The notes: generated by a model from the sequence alone, not told the origin. Shown: positions 35,045-44,941, counted from the stretch's first letter. The stretch is DNA of 64,000 bases from Aquimarina sp040786285 (GCF_040786285.1 NZ_JBFMKQ010000002.1:868001-932000), one strand, 5' to 3'. Made by a program: numbers and translations.

Positions 35045-36355
35045 ATGAGAAAAAAAGTTGCTTTTTATACGTTGGGTTGTAAACTGAATTTTTCGGAGAC
35101 ATCCACTATTGCTAGAAATTTTAAAGATGAAGGTTTTGATCGGGTAGATTTTTCTGAAAACGCAGATATTTATGTTATTAATACCTGCTCTGTTACCGAA
35201 AATGCAGATAAGAGATTTAAAACAATCGTTAAGCAGGCCCAAAAAACAAACCAAGATGCCTTCGTAGCTGCAGTGGGTTGTTATGCACAATTAAAGCCTG
35301 AAGAATTAGCAGATGTAGATGGAGTGGATTTAGTATTGGGCGCCACCGAAAAATTTAAAATCACCGATTATATTAATGATCTTTCTAAAAATGATTTTGG
35401 CGAAATACATTCTTGTGAAATTGAGGAAGCCGATTTTTATGTAGGAAGCTATTCAATTGGCGATCGTACCCGTGCATTTTTAAAAGTACAGGATGGGTGT
35501 GATTATAAATGTACGTATTGTACAATCCCACTGGCAAGAGGTATATCTAGAAGTGATGCGTTAGTAAATGTTTTAAAAAATGCTAAGGAAATTTCAGAAA
35601 AAGGAATTAAAGAAATTGTACTTACAGGTGTTAATATAGGAGATTACGGTAAAGGAGAGTTTGGTAATAAGAAGCATGAACATACCTTTTTTGAGCTTGT
35701 ACAGGCATTAGATACCGTGGATGGTATTGAGCGATTACGGATTTCTTCTATAGAACCAAATTTGTTAAAGAACGAGACGATTGATTTTGTAGCAAATTCT
35801 AGGACTTTTGTACCTCATTTTCATATCCCATTGCAGTCGGGTAATGATGAAATCCTTAAATCGATGCGTCGTAGATATCTAAGCGATTTGTATGTAAACA
35901 GGGTTAAAAAAATTAAAGAGGTGATGCCTCACGCTTGTATTGGTGTTGATGTCATTGTTGGTTTTCCTGGTGAAACTGATGATCATTTTCTGGACACCTA
36001 TAATTTTTTATCAGAATTAGATATTTCTTATCTGCATGTATTTGCCTATTCTGAAAGAGATAATACAGTAGCTGCAGATTTAGAAGGAGTTGTATCATTA
36101 GATGTTCGTAAGAAGAGAAGTAAAATGCTTCGGGGTTTATCGGTAAAGAAAAGAAGAGCGTTTTATGAAAGCCAATTAGGAACAGAAAGAACGGTGCTAT
36201 TCGAATCCGAAAATAAAGAAGGATATATTCATGGTTTTACCGAAAATTATGTCAAAGTAAAAATGCCTTGGAACCCATCATATGTAAATACATTGAACCC
36301 TGTAAAATTAACAGAAATTGATGATGATGGTATTGTAAGGTTTGAGTTTATATAG
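35045..36355 (+). CDS. mtaB: tRNA t6A37 methylthiotransferase MtaB
   Basis: About 436 residues from the ATG at 35045 (MRKKVAFYTLGCKLNFSET); another in-frame ATG lies 15 bases upstream. The N-terminal methylthiotransferase domain has its cluster Cys in TLGCKLN, INTCSV and VGCYAQ. The radical SAM domain has DGCDYKCTYCTIPLARG, and a TRAM domain ends the protein. It adds a methylthio group to threonylcarbamoyl-adenosine 37 of tRNAs reading ANN codons. Confidence 0.93.
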   Translation: MRKKVAFYTLGCKLNFSETSTIARNFKDEGFDRVDFSENADIYVINTCSVTENADKRFKTIVKQAQKTNQDAFVAAVGCYAQLKPEELADVDGVDLVLGATEKFKITDYINDLSKNDFGEIHSCEIEEADFYVGSYSIGDRTRAFLKVQDGCDYKCTYCTIPLARGISRSDALVNVLKNAKEISEKGIKEIVLTGVNIGDYGKGEFGNKKHEHTFFELVQALDTVDGIERLRISSIEPNLLKNETIDFVANSRTFVPHFHIPLQSGNDEILKSMRRRYLSDLYVNRVKKIKEVMPHACIGVDVIVGFPGETDDHFLDTYNFLSELDISYLHVFAYSERDNTVAADLEGVVSLDVRKKRSKMLRGLSVKKRRAFYESQLGTERTVLFESENKEGYIHGFTENYVKVKMPWNPSYVNTLNPVKLTEIDDDGIVRFEFI

Positions 36356-36384
36356 AAGAGTCTTTCGAATAAAAACAAAAAAAA

Positions 36385-36417
36385 AGACTTGCTGAACGAC
36401 AAGTCTCTTTTTTTTTT
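36385..36417. terminator. Terminator between mtaB and the small acetyltransferase gene
   Basis: AGACTTG / CAAGTCT arms with an A-run before and a long T-run after, between convergent genes. It works for mtaB and probably both directions. Confidence 0.85.
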
Positions 36418-36421
36418 AATA

Positions 36422-36733
36422 CTATAGGTTAATTCCTACGGGTAATAAATCCTTGTATTTTCGTCTATTCTTTCGCATAAATTTTGCGATAATAGGGCTT
36501 GTAGGAACTAGTCTGATATTACGTTCTTGAATTAGATTGAATACAGCAATAATAAAATCCTGTTCATATCCTTTTTCTAATTGCTCTTCACTCATGATAA
36601 GTTTAGTGAGGAAAATTTTTCTTTCCTGTTGGGCGTACTCGATCTTTGCTTTTTGACCTTCAATTGTAGTTTCGAATTGTCTTAGAAATTCATTATCAAT
36701 AATTTCTAATTCAACATCACTCATGTTCTCCAT
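36422..36733 (-). CDS. Small YjdJ-type GNAT N-acetyltransferase-like protein
   Basis: 103 residues. The pattern EYAQQERKIFLTKLIMSEEQ, and VPTSPIIAKFMRKNRRKYKD near the end, fit the short GNAT family (PF14542) in which V-P-x-C/S-P precedes the last helix. These proteins have only half of the usual GNAT fold. Substrate unknown. Assigned by pattern only. Confidence 0.65.
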   Translation of the reverse strand: MENMSDVELEIIDNEFLRQFETTIEGQKAKIEYAQQERKIFLTKLIMSEEQLEKGYEQDFIIAVFNLIQERNIRLVPTSPIIAKFMRKNRRKYKDLLPVGINL

Positions 36734-37013
36734 ATTTTTTAAAATTATGAGGTTTTAAATCATAAATAAGAAGCATAGGCCTCTATTCTATCTAACAATT
36801 GTTATAACATTAATTCTCGAAATAGGCATCATATCGATAATCCAATTACGAATAAAAACAATGTTGCTAACTAAGATTTGTTAGTTTAAAATTCCCTTTT
36901 CACAAAAAATTAATACGGTATTTCTTTATTTTTTAAAAAGGAATACTATAATTTTGAGATGCAAAGATACTAAAATTAGAGGTTTAAAGTTAAATTCCAC
37001 TGTTAAAATACCT

Positions 37014-37685
37014 ATGAAGCAGCAAGTTACTTATGTTTACTTCGTGCCCGGAATGGCTGCCGATGTGTCTATTTTCGAATATATAAAACTTCCTGAAACT
37101 CACTTTGAGTGCCACATGATACCCTGGAAAATCCCCGGTAAAAAAGAATCAATTGAAGATTATGCCAAACGAATGTGTTTAGAAATTAAACATAAAAATT
37201 GTGTTTTAATCGGTGTTTCATTTGGAGGTATAATGGTTCAGGAAATGAGTAAATATGTGGATGTAAAAAAGCTAATTATTATTTCTAGTATTAAGAATAG
37301 AGGTGAATTACCTAAGAGAATAAAAATTGCCCGAAAAACAAAGGCATATAAGCTATTGCCAACCTCGATAGTTTCCAGAATAGAGAATTGGGAGAAACTT
37401 GCTTTTGGTGATTTTGCAAAAAAAAGGGCGGCCATGTATCAACGATATTTATCTATTAATGATAAAACTTATCTTGATTGGGCTATCGAAAAAATGGTGT
37501 GTTGGGATCAGGAAGAACCTCCTGCTGGATTAATTCATATTCATGGAGAAAAGGATATAGTTTTTCCGATTTCTAATATTAAAAACTGTATTGTTGTTGA
37601 TAAGGGAACTCATGTAATGATTGTAAATCGTGCCAGGTGGTTTAATAAACATTTACCCGAAATAATTAATGATAACTTGCAATAG
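37014..37685 (+). CDS. Alpha/beta hydrolase
   Basis: About 223 residues from the ATG at 37014 (KQQVTYVYFVPGMAADVS); the frame upstream to a TTG at 36954 is not hydrolase-like. The nucleophile elbow is GVSFGG, a possible acid lies in HGEKDIVFP and the His in KGTHVMIVN. No signal peptide. Substrate cannot be predicted. It is followed 60 bases later by a lytic transglycosylase on the same strand. Confidence 0.8.
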   Translation: MKQQVTYVYFVPGMAADVSIFEYIKLPETHFECHMIPWKIPGKKESIEDYAKRMCLEIKHKNCVLIGVSFGGIMVQEMSKYVDVKKLIIISSIKNRGELPKRIKIARKTKAYKLLPTSIVSRIENWEKLAFGDFAKKRAAMYQRYLSINDKTYLDWAIEKMVCWDQEEPPAGLIHIHGEKDIVFPISNIKNCIVVDKGTHVMIVNRARWFNKHLPEIINDNLQ

Positions 37686-37745
37686 TCTAACTTTTTACGT
37701 TATATTGTAACACAAAATTTTATTCCCCAATAAAATCTACTTAGT

Positions 37746-38693
37746 ATGAAAATGATCAGGAAAGTTTTAGTTTTTTTAGGCGTATTATTCACTTTTGGTA
37801 TTTTAGTTAATGCTACCCAAGATAATGTGCAGAAACCTTTGGCTCAAGAGGTACTTGAGCAAAAGTTAATCAATGATTATAATGTCTACGCAATACCTAT
37901 GCCTGATAATCTTAATTTCTCAGGAGAATTGGTTCCTATAGAAAGTCCCGATATTAGAGAGAGAATGGATAGAGAGTTGCTGGTAAATACGTATTGGCAA
38001 TCTAATGGATTGTTGCTTTTTAAGAGAGCCAATAAATACTTTCCTATTATCGAACCTATTTTAAAAGAAGAAGGGGTTCCTGATGATTTTAAATATTTGG
38101 CAGTTATCGAAAGTAGTTTAACTCAAGCTGTATCACCAGCAAGAGCAACTGGATTTTGGCAAATATTAAAAGGTACAGCCAAAGAATACGGACTTGAAGT
38201 AAATCAAAATGTTGATGAGCGTTATCATATAGAGAAATCTACTAGAGTGGCTTGTAAGTATTTAAAGAAAGCAAAAGAAAAATTTGGCTCTTGGACATTG
38301 GCTGCTGCAGCTTATAATGCTGGTAGAGCGGGGATTAATCGACGACTTGAAAAGCAAAATGTTAAGACGTATTATGATCTATTATTAGGTGAAGAAACAG
38401 GAAGATATGTGTTTAGAATTGTCGCAGTAAAAGAAATTATTAGTAACCCAAAACAGTATGGGTTTAATTTTAATACAGAAGATTTATATCAACATATTCC
38501 TACATTTAATGTTTTGGTAGATGAACCTATTGCAGATTTTACAGAATTTGCAAAGCAGTATGATATAAACTATAAAATTCTTAAGCTTCATAACCCGTGG
38601 CTTAGAGAACCACATTTAAACAATACTGCTGGTAAAGAATATCTTATCAAGATACCAAGAGAAGGGTATTATAAGACCGGAGTTGGTCAATAG
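37746..38693 (+). CDS. Lytic murein transglycosylase (SLT domain)
   Basis: 315 residues with an N-terminal membrane segment or signal (VLVFLGVLFTFGILVNA). The SLT domain has the catalytic Glu in LAVIESSLTQAVSPARATGFW and the late AAAAYNAGRAGINRRL. The C-terminal part (about 255-315) resembles a LysM-type cell wall-binding segment (NYKILKLHNPWL). It cuts peptidoglycan glycan strands, making 1,6-anhydro ends, in the periplasm. Confidence 0.9.
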   Translation: MKMIRKVLVFLGVLFTFGILVNATQDNVQKPLAQEVLEQKLINDYNVYAIPMPDNLNFSGELVPIESPDIRERMDRELLVNTYWQSNGLLLFKRANKYFPIIEPILKEEGVPDDFKYLAVIESSLTQAVSPARATGFWQILKGTAKEYGLEVNQNVDERYHIEKSTRVACKYLKKAKEKFGSWTLAAAAYNAGRAGINRRLEKQNVKTYYDLLLGEETGRYVFRIVAVKEIISNPKQYGFNFNTEDLYQHIPTFNVLVDEPIADFTEFAKQYDINYKILKLHNPWLREPHLNNTAGKEYLIKIPREGYYKTGVGQ

Positions 38694-38754
38694 TACGTTT
38701 TTTATCTGTTTTTTAAAGATATTTATTTAAGTTAGCTACTTATTTCTAAGTAGT

Positions 38755-39123
38755 ATGAATACATCTGTACTTATTTCTTTAATTCTTATAGGATTGCTGG
38801 CTGGTTTTTTTAGCGGAACCCTTGGCATTGGTGGAAGTGTTGTTATGATACCTTTAATGATATTATGGGTAAATTTTTCTCAGCATCAGGCACAAGGAAC
38901 TAGTTTGGCAGTTTTAGCCGTTCCGGTAACTTTACTCGCAGCATATAATTATTATCAAGAAGGTTATGTAAACTGGAAATATGCTATTATAATAGCCGTT
39001 GCTTTTGTAATAGGGGGATATTTGGGAAGTAAGCTAGCAATATCAATCAATCAAGCACTTCTCAAAAAAATATTTGGTGGGGTGATTTTGTTAGTGGCAA
39101 TAAAAATGATCTTTGGTAAATAA
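38755..39123 (+). CDS. Half-size TauE/SafE-type membrane protein
   Basis: 122 residues, four predicted helices, beginning with the family motif LLAGFFSGTLGIGGSVVMIPLM. Normal TauE/SafE anion exporters have two such halves (about 250 residues), so this is a one-repeat form that would need to pair with itself. Substrate unknown. Confidence 0.82.
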   Translation: MNTSVLISLILIGLLAGFFSGTLGIGGSVVMIPLMILWVNFSQHQAQGTSLAVLAVPVTLLAAYNYYQEGYVNWKYAIIIAVAFVIGGYLGSKLAISINQALLKKIFGGVILLVAIKMIFGK

Positions 39124-39145
39124 ACAACGAGGAAGAATTAGGGAT

Positions 39146-39991
39146 TTAATTATCGCGTTTTCTTCGTTTTTTTAATGAATCTTTTTCTTTCTTATACTTT
39201 TCATACTCCTCATCAATTCTGCGTTCTTCTTCGGTACGGCCGTCGGCATCTTTTTCATCAGAATTCTTTTCAGAAGTATTTATCTCTTCTGGTGATTCGG
39301 TATCCTCACTTAATAGCCCTCTTGCATCGAGATCTGCAATAATTAATGAAACTCCTTTCGATAAAGAATTAAAATGAATATTATAGGAGTTGCTAATTGT
39401 TTCGCTAGAGTGATGTGTTTCTACTTTTTGTATGCTTAGAAGTCTTCTTTCTTCATCCATAAAATACATCATAGGAAACCCTAGAGCATGTTTTAACTTA
39501 TTTACAATATGCGAGTCCTGATTAGTTTTTTCATCAACATAGACAAGCTTAATGTTTTGACTATACTCATTACTCTTAGATTTTAGATTTTCTTTTGTAT
39601 CCCAAAACAAAACAATAAAATCTATCTGATCATGAAATCTATCTGCTAGGTCATTAAGTGCTGGGATTTCACCAACTCCGGGAACACACCAGGCGGCATA
39701 GGTTATAAGAAATAATGGCTTTTCATATTCTTCAAATTCAATGGGTTCCTCCTTAATAGTATTCACTGTAAAGTTATCCATGTAGGTACCACTAAGATGG
39801 TTGGTTACTAAAGAATCAAACAAAAACTTGGCATGCTCTAAATCATTTTCTCGATAAGCGGCATCCATTTTTTGGTTGTATTTCACAATATGGGCAGAAA
39901 TAGCGGTAGAAAATGGTATTCTTCTTTCTTCTTGACCAAAAGAGTTGCTAAAATATAAAAAGAGTATTCCTAGTATTAATAATTTCTTCAT
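39146..39991 (-). CDS. Secreted thioredoxin-like protein lacking the second active-site Cys
   Basis: 281 residues with signal peptide LLILGILFLYFSNSFGQ. The thioredoxin-like domain has AAWCVPGVGEIPALNDL, where the usual C-x-x-C is C-V-P-G, so only the first Cys remains. The C-terminal ~50 residues are highly charged (E/K/D-rich). It cannot do ordinary disulfide exchange by itself; a reductase using an external thiol, or a binding role, is possible. Confidence 0.75.
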   Translation of the reverse strand: MKKLLILGILFLYFSNSFGQEERRIPFSTAISAHIVKYNQKMDAAYRENDLEHAKFLFDSLVTNHLSGTYMDNFTVNTIKEEPIEFEEYEKPLFLITYAAWCVPGVGEIPALNDLADRFHDQIDFIVLFWDTKENLKSKSNEYSQNIKLVYVDEKTNQDSHIVNKLKHALGFPMMYFMDEERRLLSIQKVETHHSSETISNSYNIHFNSLSKGVSLIIADLDARGLLSEDTESPEEINTSEKNSDEKDADGRTEEERRIDEEYEKYKKEKDSLKKRRKRDN

Positions 39992-40141
39992 TACAGATCA
40001 ATTACGGTAGCTAATGTAGTATAAAGTCCTCAAAAAAATGTTCTTTGTAAGTAAAACTTTAGATTTTAGCAAAGAAGCTTTTTTAATAGATTTTATACAA
40101 AAACCTCTTAGTTAACGTTAAATCTTATACAATTAGTATGC

Positions 40142-40657
40142 CTAAATTTTCTTCATTTGCTGTTTCATCATGGTAATTTGATCTTTTAACATACCATGTT
40201 TATCTAATTTTTTAGCTTCGGTAAGCAGTATTTGCGCTTCTCTTTTTCGGCGTTTAGTCATTGCAATACCGGCAAGATTTAATTTAGCTACAGCAAGATC
40301 CTGATTCATGGATAAGCCTAGTTTGATCGCTTTTTTGAGGTATTTTTCGGCCTGAGTAATGTTGGTTTGAGACAACATTATGCCTAGAAGATAATTATGA
40401 TACCCCTGTTGCTTAATAGTAAGAGAGCTTTCTGGGTTTTTGATTTTGTCTAACCATTTTTTGGCGCCATCAAAATCTTGTTTACGTAATCGTAAGAAAG
40501 CAAGAAGAATTAATTCATTTTTAAAATACAAAAAAACAAATATTGCCGCCAGCAAAATTATCATTATTCCATTACCAATATATCCTTCAATTATTTGCCA
40601 TACAGCCACACCAACGAGTATTGCCGAAATTACTAGTTTTATATTTTTATTGTACAT
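40142..40657 (-). CDS. Membrane protein with TPR-like helical repeats
   Basis: 171 residues. Two N-terminal membrane helices (about 8-25 and 29-47) are followed by helical repeats (ILLAFLRLRKQDFDGAKKWLDKI, ITQAEKYLKKAIKLG) of the tetratricopeptide type. A small inner-membrane scaffold is the likely shape; function unknown. Confidence 0.65.
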   Translation of the reverse strand: MYNKNIKLVISAILVGVAVWQIIEGYIGNGIMIILLAAIFVFLYFKNELILLAFLRLRKQDFDGAKKWLDKIKNPESSLTIKQQGYHNYLLGIMLSQTNITQAEKYLKKAIKLGLSMNQDLAVAKLNLAGIAMTKRRKREAQILLTEAKKLDKHGMLKDQITMMKQQMKKI

Positions 40658-40724
40658 TGAATTGTTTAATTATTAAGACGCGGCAAAGGTAATAAAAACA
40701 ATTAAAAATATTTTGATATTTAGG

Positions 40725-40755
40725 TTTGTCAGAGAAAAAACTCTTCGTATATTTG
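40725..40755 (+). promoter_or_regulatory. Promoter of rpmH
   Basis: TTTG (40725-40728), 19 bases, TATATTTG (40748-40755): an exact consensus promoter about 75 bases before rpmH. Confidence 0.85.
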
Positions 40756-40829
40756 CCCGCAGTTTTGAGAAGAGACGCTCGAAAGAATAACTAAAGATAT
40801 ACGAAGAAGATTTATAAAGATAGATAGCA

Positions 40830-40988
40830 ATGAAAAGAACATTTCAACCCTCGAAAAGAAAGAGAAAAAATAAACACGGTTTCAGAGAGCGTATGGCTTC
40901 TGTAAATGGTAGAAAGGTGTTAGCTCGTAGAAGAGCGAAAGGTAGAAAGAAGTTATCTGTTTCTTCAGAATTAAGACACAAGCACTAA
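40830..40988 (+). CDS. rpmH: 50S ribosomal protein L34
   Basis: 52 residues, MKRTFQPSKRKRKNKHGFRE and onward, full-length L34, very basic. Its own consensus promoter lies upstream and a terminator just behind. The gene is not next to dnaA or rnpA here, as is usual in Bacteroidetes. Confidence 0.97.
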   Translation: MKRTFQPSKRKRKNKHGFRERMASVNGRKVLARRRAKGRKKLSVSSELRHKH

Positions 40989-41013
40989 TGATATTGTGCT
41001 TTAAAAAATATGA

Positions 41014-41045
41014 AAGGTGTTACTTTATAGGTAACGCCTTTTTTT
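41014..41045 (+). terminator. Terminator of rpmH
   Basis: AAGGTGTTAC / GTAACGCCTT arms (one G-T pair) followed by a long T-run. Confidence 0.88.
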
Positions 41046-41096
41046 ATATCTAATACATAAATCAGTTATTTAGTAAATTGCCAATACTTTTATTAC

Positions 41097-43949
41097 ATGC
41101 CTAAAAACGAAAAACTTAAGAGTATATTAATAATCGGATCAGGACCAATTATTATAGGTCAAGCATGTGAGTTTGACTACTCGGGTACACAAGCCTTACG
41201 ATCACTTAGAGAAGACGGTATAGAAACGATATTAATCAATTCGAATCCCGCCACTATTATGACGGATCCATCGATGGCGGATCATGTATACCTTAAACCC
41301 TTAAACACAAAATCTATAATTGAAATACTTAAAGAACATCCACAGATTGATGCGGTATTACCTACTATGGGAGGGCAGACCGCGCTTAATCTTTGTATAG
41401 AAGCCGATGAAAAAGGAATATGGGGTGACTTTGATGTAGAAATTATTGGGGTGGATATTGATGCAATCAATATTACCGAAGATCGGGAACAGTTTAGAGA
41501 ACTAATGCTTAAGATAGGGATACCTATGGCGCCGCAGGCAACAGCAGGATCTTATCTAAAAGGGAAAGAAATTGCTCAAGAATTTGGGTTTCCGTTGGTT
41601 ATTCGAGCTTCATACACATTGGGAGGCGCTGGTGCGTCTATTGTGTATAAAGAAGAAGATTTTGATGAATTACTTACTCGCGGATTAGAGATCTCTCCAA
41701 TTCACGAAGTAATGATTGATAAAGCCCTGATCGGTTGGAAAGAATATGAACTAGAGTTGTTGAGAGATAATAACAATAATGTTGTTATTATTTGTACTAT
41801 AGAAAATATGGATCCTATGGGGATTCATACAGGAGATTCGATTACAGTAGCTCCTGCAATGACGCTTAGTGATAAAACTTTCCAACGTATGCGTGATATG
41901 GCTATCCATATGATGCGAAGTATCGGAGATTTTGCAGGGGGATGTAATGTGCAGTTTGCGGTAAGCCCAGATAAAAATGAAGATATCATTGCAATTGAGA
42001 TCAACCCAAGGGTTTCTCGTTCTTCGGCGCTAGCATCAAAAGCAACGGGATATCCTATTGCTAAAATAGCTGCAAAGCTGGCTATAGGGTATAATCTTGA
42101 CGAATTAGATAACCAGATTACTAAATCGACCTCGGCATTATTTGAACCTACATTGGATTATGTTATTGTAAAAATTCCGAGATGGAATTTTGATAAATTC
42201 GAAGGCTCAGATCGTACTCTTGGACTTCAGATGAAATCTGTTGGAGAAGTCATGGCTATTGGTAGATCTTTTCAGGAAGCATTACATAAAGCTACCCAAT
42301 CTTTAGAAATAAAAAGAAACGGATTAGGTGCCGATGGTAAAGGGTACAAAAACTATGACCAAATCATAGATAAACTTACACATGCCAGCTGGGATCGTGT
42401 CTTTGTAATTTATGATGCTATCCAGATGGGTATTCCGTTAAGTAGAATACATGAGATCACAAAAATTGATATGTGGTTTTTAAAGCAGTATGAAGAACTG
42501 CATAATCTTGAAAAAGAAATTTCTACATATACCATACAATCCCTAACCAAAGATTTGATTTTAGAAGCAAAACAAAAAGGTTTTGCCGATAGACAAATTG
42601 CACATATGGTTGGATGTTATGAAAGTGAAGTCTATAATAAGAGAAGTGATCTAGGGATTAATAGAGTGTATAAATTAGTAGATACTTGTGCTGCAGAATT
42701 TAAAGCAGAGACTCCTTATTTTTATTCTACGTTTGAAGCCGAAATCGAAACGACCGCCGGGGAGACGTATATCTCTAATGAAAGTGAAGTCACCGATAAA
42801 AAGAAAATTGTTGTTCTCGGATCAGGACCTAACCGAATAGGACAAGGTATAGAGTTTGATTATTGTTGCGTTCATGGAGTATTGGCATCTGCCGAATGTG
42901 GGTACGAAACCATAATGATCAACTGTAATCCCGAGACCGTATCTACAGATTTTGATGTAGCCGATAAATTATATTTTGAACCGGTATTCTGGGAACATAT
43001 TTATGATATTATTCGCCATGAAAAGCCTGAAGGAGTTATTGTTCAGCTTGGTGGACAGACGGCATTAAAACTTGCAGAAAAATTAGATCGATATGGTATC
43101 AAAATTATTGGTACTAGTTTCCAATCACTTGATTTGGCCGAAGACAGAGGCCACTTTTCTAAGTTATTACAGGAGAATAATATTCCGTATCCAGAATTTG
43201 ATACGGCCGAAACTGCCGATGAAGCACTAGCGGTCGCAGATAAATTAGATTTTCCAATCCTGGTAAGACCATCGTATGTATTGGGCGGACAAGGGATGAA
43301 GATTGTAATCAATAAACAAGAGCTAGAAGAGCATGTTGTTGGTTTATTGCGTAAGATACCTAATAATAAATTATTGCTGGATCATTATCTGGACGGAGCT
43401 ATAGAAGCCGAGGCAGATGCAATTTGTGATGGTAAAAATGTGTATATCATTGGTATTATGGAGCATATAGAGCCTTGCGGAATTCACTCGGGAGATTCTA
43501 ATGCCACCTTACCGCCATTTAATCTTGGTGAATTTGTAATGCAGCAAATTAAAGATCATACTCATAAGATTGCTTTAGCCTTAAACACGGTCGGACTGAT
43601 TAATATTCAGTTTGCAATTAAAGATGATATGGTGTATATCATCGAAGCAAACCCTAGAGCGTCGAGAACTGTACCTTTTATTGCAAAAGCCTACGGAGAA
43701 CCTTACGTGAATTTTGCAACGAAGGTAATGTTAGGTGAGAAAAAGGTTACTGATTTTGATTTCAAACCTCATTTAGATGGATATGCGATCAAACAACCGG
43801 TGTTCTCATTTAATAAGTTTCCGAATGTGAACAAGAAACTAGGACCAGAGATGAAAAGTACCGGAGAAAGTATTTTATTTATTGATGATCTTAAAGACGA
43901 TCAGTTTTATGACCTGTACTCGAGACGTAAAATGTATTTGAGTAAATAA
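41097..43949 (+). CDS. carB: Carbamoyl-phosphate synthase large subunit
   Basis: 950 residues: two homologous ATP-grasp halves (LIIGSGPIIIGQACEFDYSG and VVLGSGPNRIGQGIEFDYC as their starts), with an oligomerisation segment between. The usual ~1070-residue protein ends in a regulatory MGS-like domain; this one stops right after the second ATP-grasp domain (LYSRRKMYLSK), a short form known in Flavobacteria. It makes carbamoyl phosphate for pyrimidine and arginine synthesis. The small subunit gene is not adjacent. Confidence 0.94.
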   Translation: MPKNEKLKSILIIGSGPIIIGQACEFDYSGTQALRSLREDGIETILINSNPATIMTDPSMADHVYLKPLNTKSIIEILKEHPQIDAVLPTMGGQTALNLCIEADEKGIWGDFDVEIIGVDIDAINITEDREQFRELMLKIGIPMAPQATAGSYLKGKEIAQEFGFPLVIRASYTLGGAGASIVYKEEDFDELLTRGLEISPIHEVMIDKALIGWKEYELELLRDNNNNVVIICTIENMDPMGIHTGDSITVAPAMTLSDKTFQRMRDMAIHMMRSIGDFAGGCNVQFAVSPDKNEDIIAIEINPRVSRSSALASKATGYPIAKIAAKLAIGYNLDELDNQITKSTSALFEPTLDYVIVKIPRWNFDKFEGSDRTLGLQMKSVGEVMAIGRSFQEALHKATQSLEIKRNGLGADGKGYKNYDQIIDKLTHASWDRVFVIYDAIQMGIPLSRIHEITKIDMWFLKQYEELHNLEKEISTYTIQSLTKDLILEAKQKGFADRQIAHMVGCYESEVYNKRSDLGINRVYKLVDTCAAEFKAETPYFYSTFEAEIETTAGETYISNESEVTDKKKIVVLGSGPNRIGQGIEFDYCCVHGVLASAECGYETIMINCNPETVSTDFDVADKLYFEPVFWEHIYDIIRHEKPEGVIVQLGGQTALKLAEKLDRYGIKIIGTSFQSLDLAEDRGHFSKLLQENNIPYPEFDTAETADEALAVADKLDFPILVRPSYVLGGQGMKIVINKQELEEHVVGLLRKIPNNKLLLDHYLDGAIEAEADAICDGKNVYIIGIMEHIEPCGIHSGDSNATLPPFNLGEFVMQQIKDHTHKIALALNTVGLINIQFAIKDDMVYIIEANPRASRTVPFIAKAYGEPYVNFATKVMLGEKKVTDFDFKPHLDGYAIKQPVFSFNKFPNVNKKLGPEMKSTGESILFIDDLKDDQFYDLYSRRKMYLSK

Positions 43950-43976
43950 GGGTGAACAACTCATAATTTTTTTATA

Positions 43977-44004
43977 AAAGAGCATCAATCTGATGCTCTT
44001 TTGT
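43977..44004 (+). terminator. Terminator of carB
   Basis: AAAAGAGCATCA / TGATGCTCTTTT perfect 12-base stem with a three-base loop. Confidence 0.92.
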
Positions 44005-44058
44005 GCTTTTGTTAACGAGGTAACTGGTTAATTAATAGTAAATTGAAATAAAAAAGTT

Positions 44059-44406
44059 ATGAAAAAAGTACTACTATATCTCCTGTTTTTTATTGGATCG
44101 TTCTTAGTGTATTCGAATGATAAAAACCCTAACCATGAGTTTAATGATGAATTATTCTCTTTTGAAATTAAACCTTCGATTACGTCACATTTTATAACTA
44201 TTGTAACCCATGTACCTAATCAATTAATTGAAGTAAAAATAATCGATCAAGCGGGTTTAATAAGAATACAAAAACAATTGCATCTTGATAGAGAAATTGA
44301 TGTATCAGGCCTTAGAGAAGGGTATTATGTAATAAAGTTGTATTCTGGTAATAACACAGCGATCAAACGATTTTATAAAGGCCAGGATGGGGTTAATAAT
44401 AAATAG
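44059..44406 (+). CDS. Small secreted protein made of a T9SS-tail-like fold alone
   Basis: 115 residues with signal peptide (KKVLLYLLFFIGSFLVYS). The rest looks like the ~75-residue type A sorting domain (ITIVTHVPNQLIEVKIIDQ, then VSGLREGYYVIKLYSG and AIKRFYKG) that normally ends T9SS cargo, here without any cargo part. Such stand-alone proteins exist in Bacteroidetes; the role is unknown. Confidence 0.65.
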   Translation: MKKVLLYLLFFIGSFLVYSNDKNPNHEFNDELFSFEIKPSITSHFITIVTHVPNQLIEVKIIDQAGLIRIQKQLHLDREIDVSGLREGYYVIKLYSGNNTAIKRFYKGQDGVNNK

Positions 44407-44413
44407 AAATTTA

Positions 44414-44806
44414 TTATTCTTTATATCCATCAGCTTTCCAATCCAAAATGATATCTATAGTCTCTTGAGGTAACCTACCCGAGGGTGGCATTACATTTCT
44501 TCCTGTGGTATCCATTCTATCGGCTAAGTCATCTCTACCTTGATTGGTTAAAGCATCTATTATATCAGCATAGTTTGCCAAAGACATGGGTGCTCCTTGA
44601 GAAGGTGAACTACCATGGCACTCTAAACAATTAGTATCGATAATTGTTTTTACATCTGCAGTATAAGTAGTTATTTTATTGGGATTAGGATTAGCTACGG
44701 GATCAGGATCAGGGTTTGTAATAGGGTCTGTACTATCATCACTACTACAATTATAACTTATTGTGGCAACAAGAACCATCAATAGTAGGATACTGATATT
44801 TTTCAT
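44414..44806 (-). CDS. Lipoprotein with a cytochrome c-type haem motif
   Basis: About 130 residues from the ATG at 44806 with lipoprotein signal (LVATISYNC). A Pro/Asp/Asn linker (DPITNPDPDPVANPNPN) is followed by a single c-type haem site NCLECHGS and a distal MPPSG Met, as in small c-type cytochromes. Probably periplasmic or surface electron carrier. The upstream ATG at 44836 would spoil the signal. Confidence 0.78.
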   Translation of the reverse strand: MKNISILLLMVLVATISYNCSSDDSTDPITNPDPDPVANPNPNKITTYTADVKTIIDTNCLECHGSSPSQGAPMSLANYADIIDALTNQGRDDLADRMDTTGRNVMPPSGRLPQETIDIILDWKADGYKE

Positions 44807-44891
44807 AATATGGGGTTTTTTATGTCTAATATACAAATTTGTATGCAGTATGCTAACGCATATAGATAGAGATGATTGTATGCAATAGAAA

Positions 44892-44925
44892 AAGGCTGTC
44901 TTAAAAAGTTAACTTTTCAGACAGC
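44892..44925. terminator. 34-bp perfect palindrome
   Basis: AGGCTGTCTTAAAAAGT with its exact reverse complement, joined around GTTAAC with mirrored inner arms. It lies right after the charged hypothetical protein gene (minus strand) and upstream of the haem lipoprotein. The long stem but short T-run leaves terminator or regulatory site open. Confidence 0.6.
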
Positions 44926-44941
44926 CTCTGTTAAAAGTAGT

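Noticed and set aside
41097..43949. Truncated carB (no C-terminal regulatory domain)
   Set aside because: The protein ends cleanly with a terminator behind; 950-residue CarB is normal in Flavobacteria, so it is not damage.
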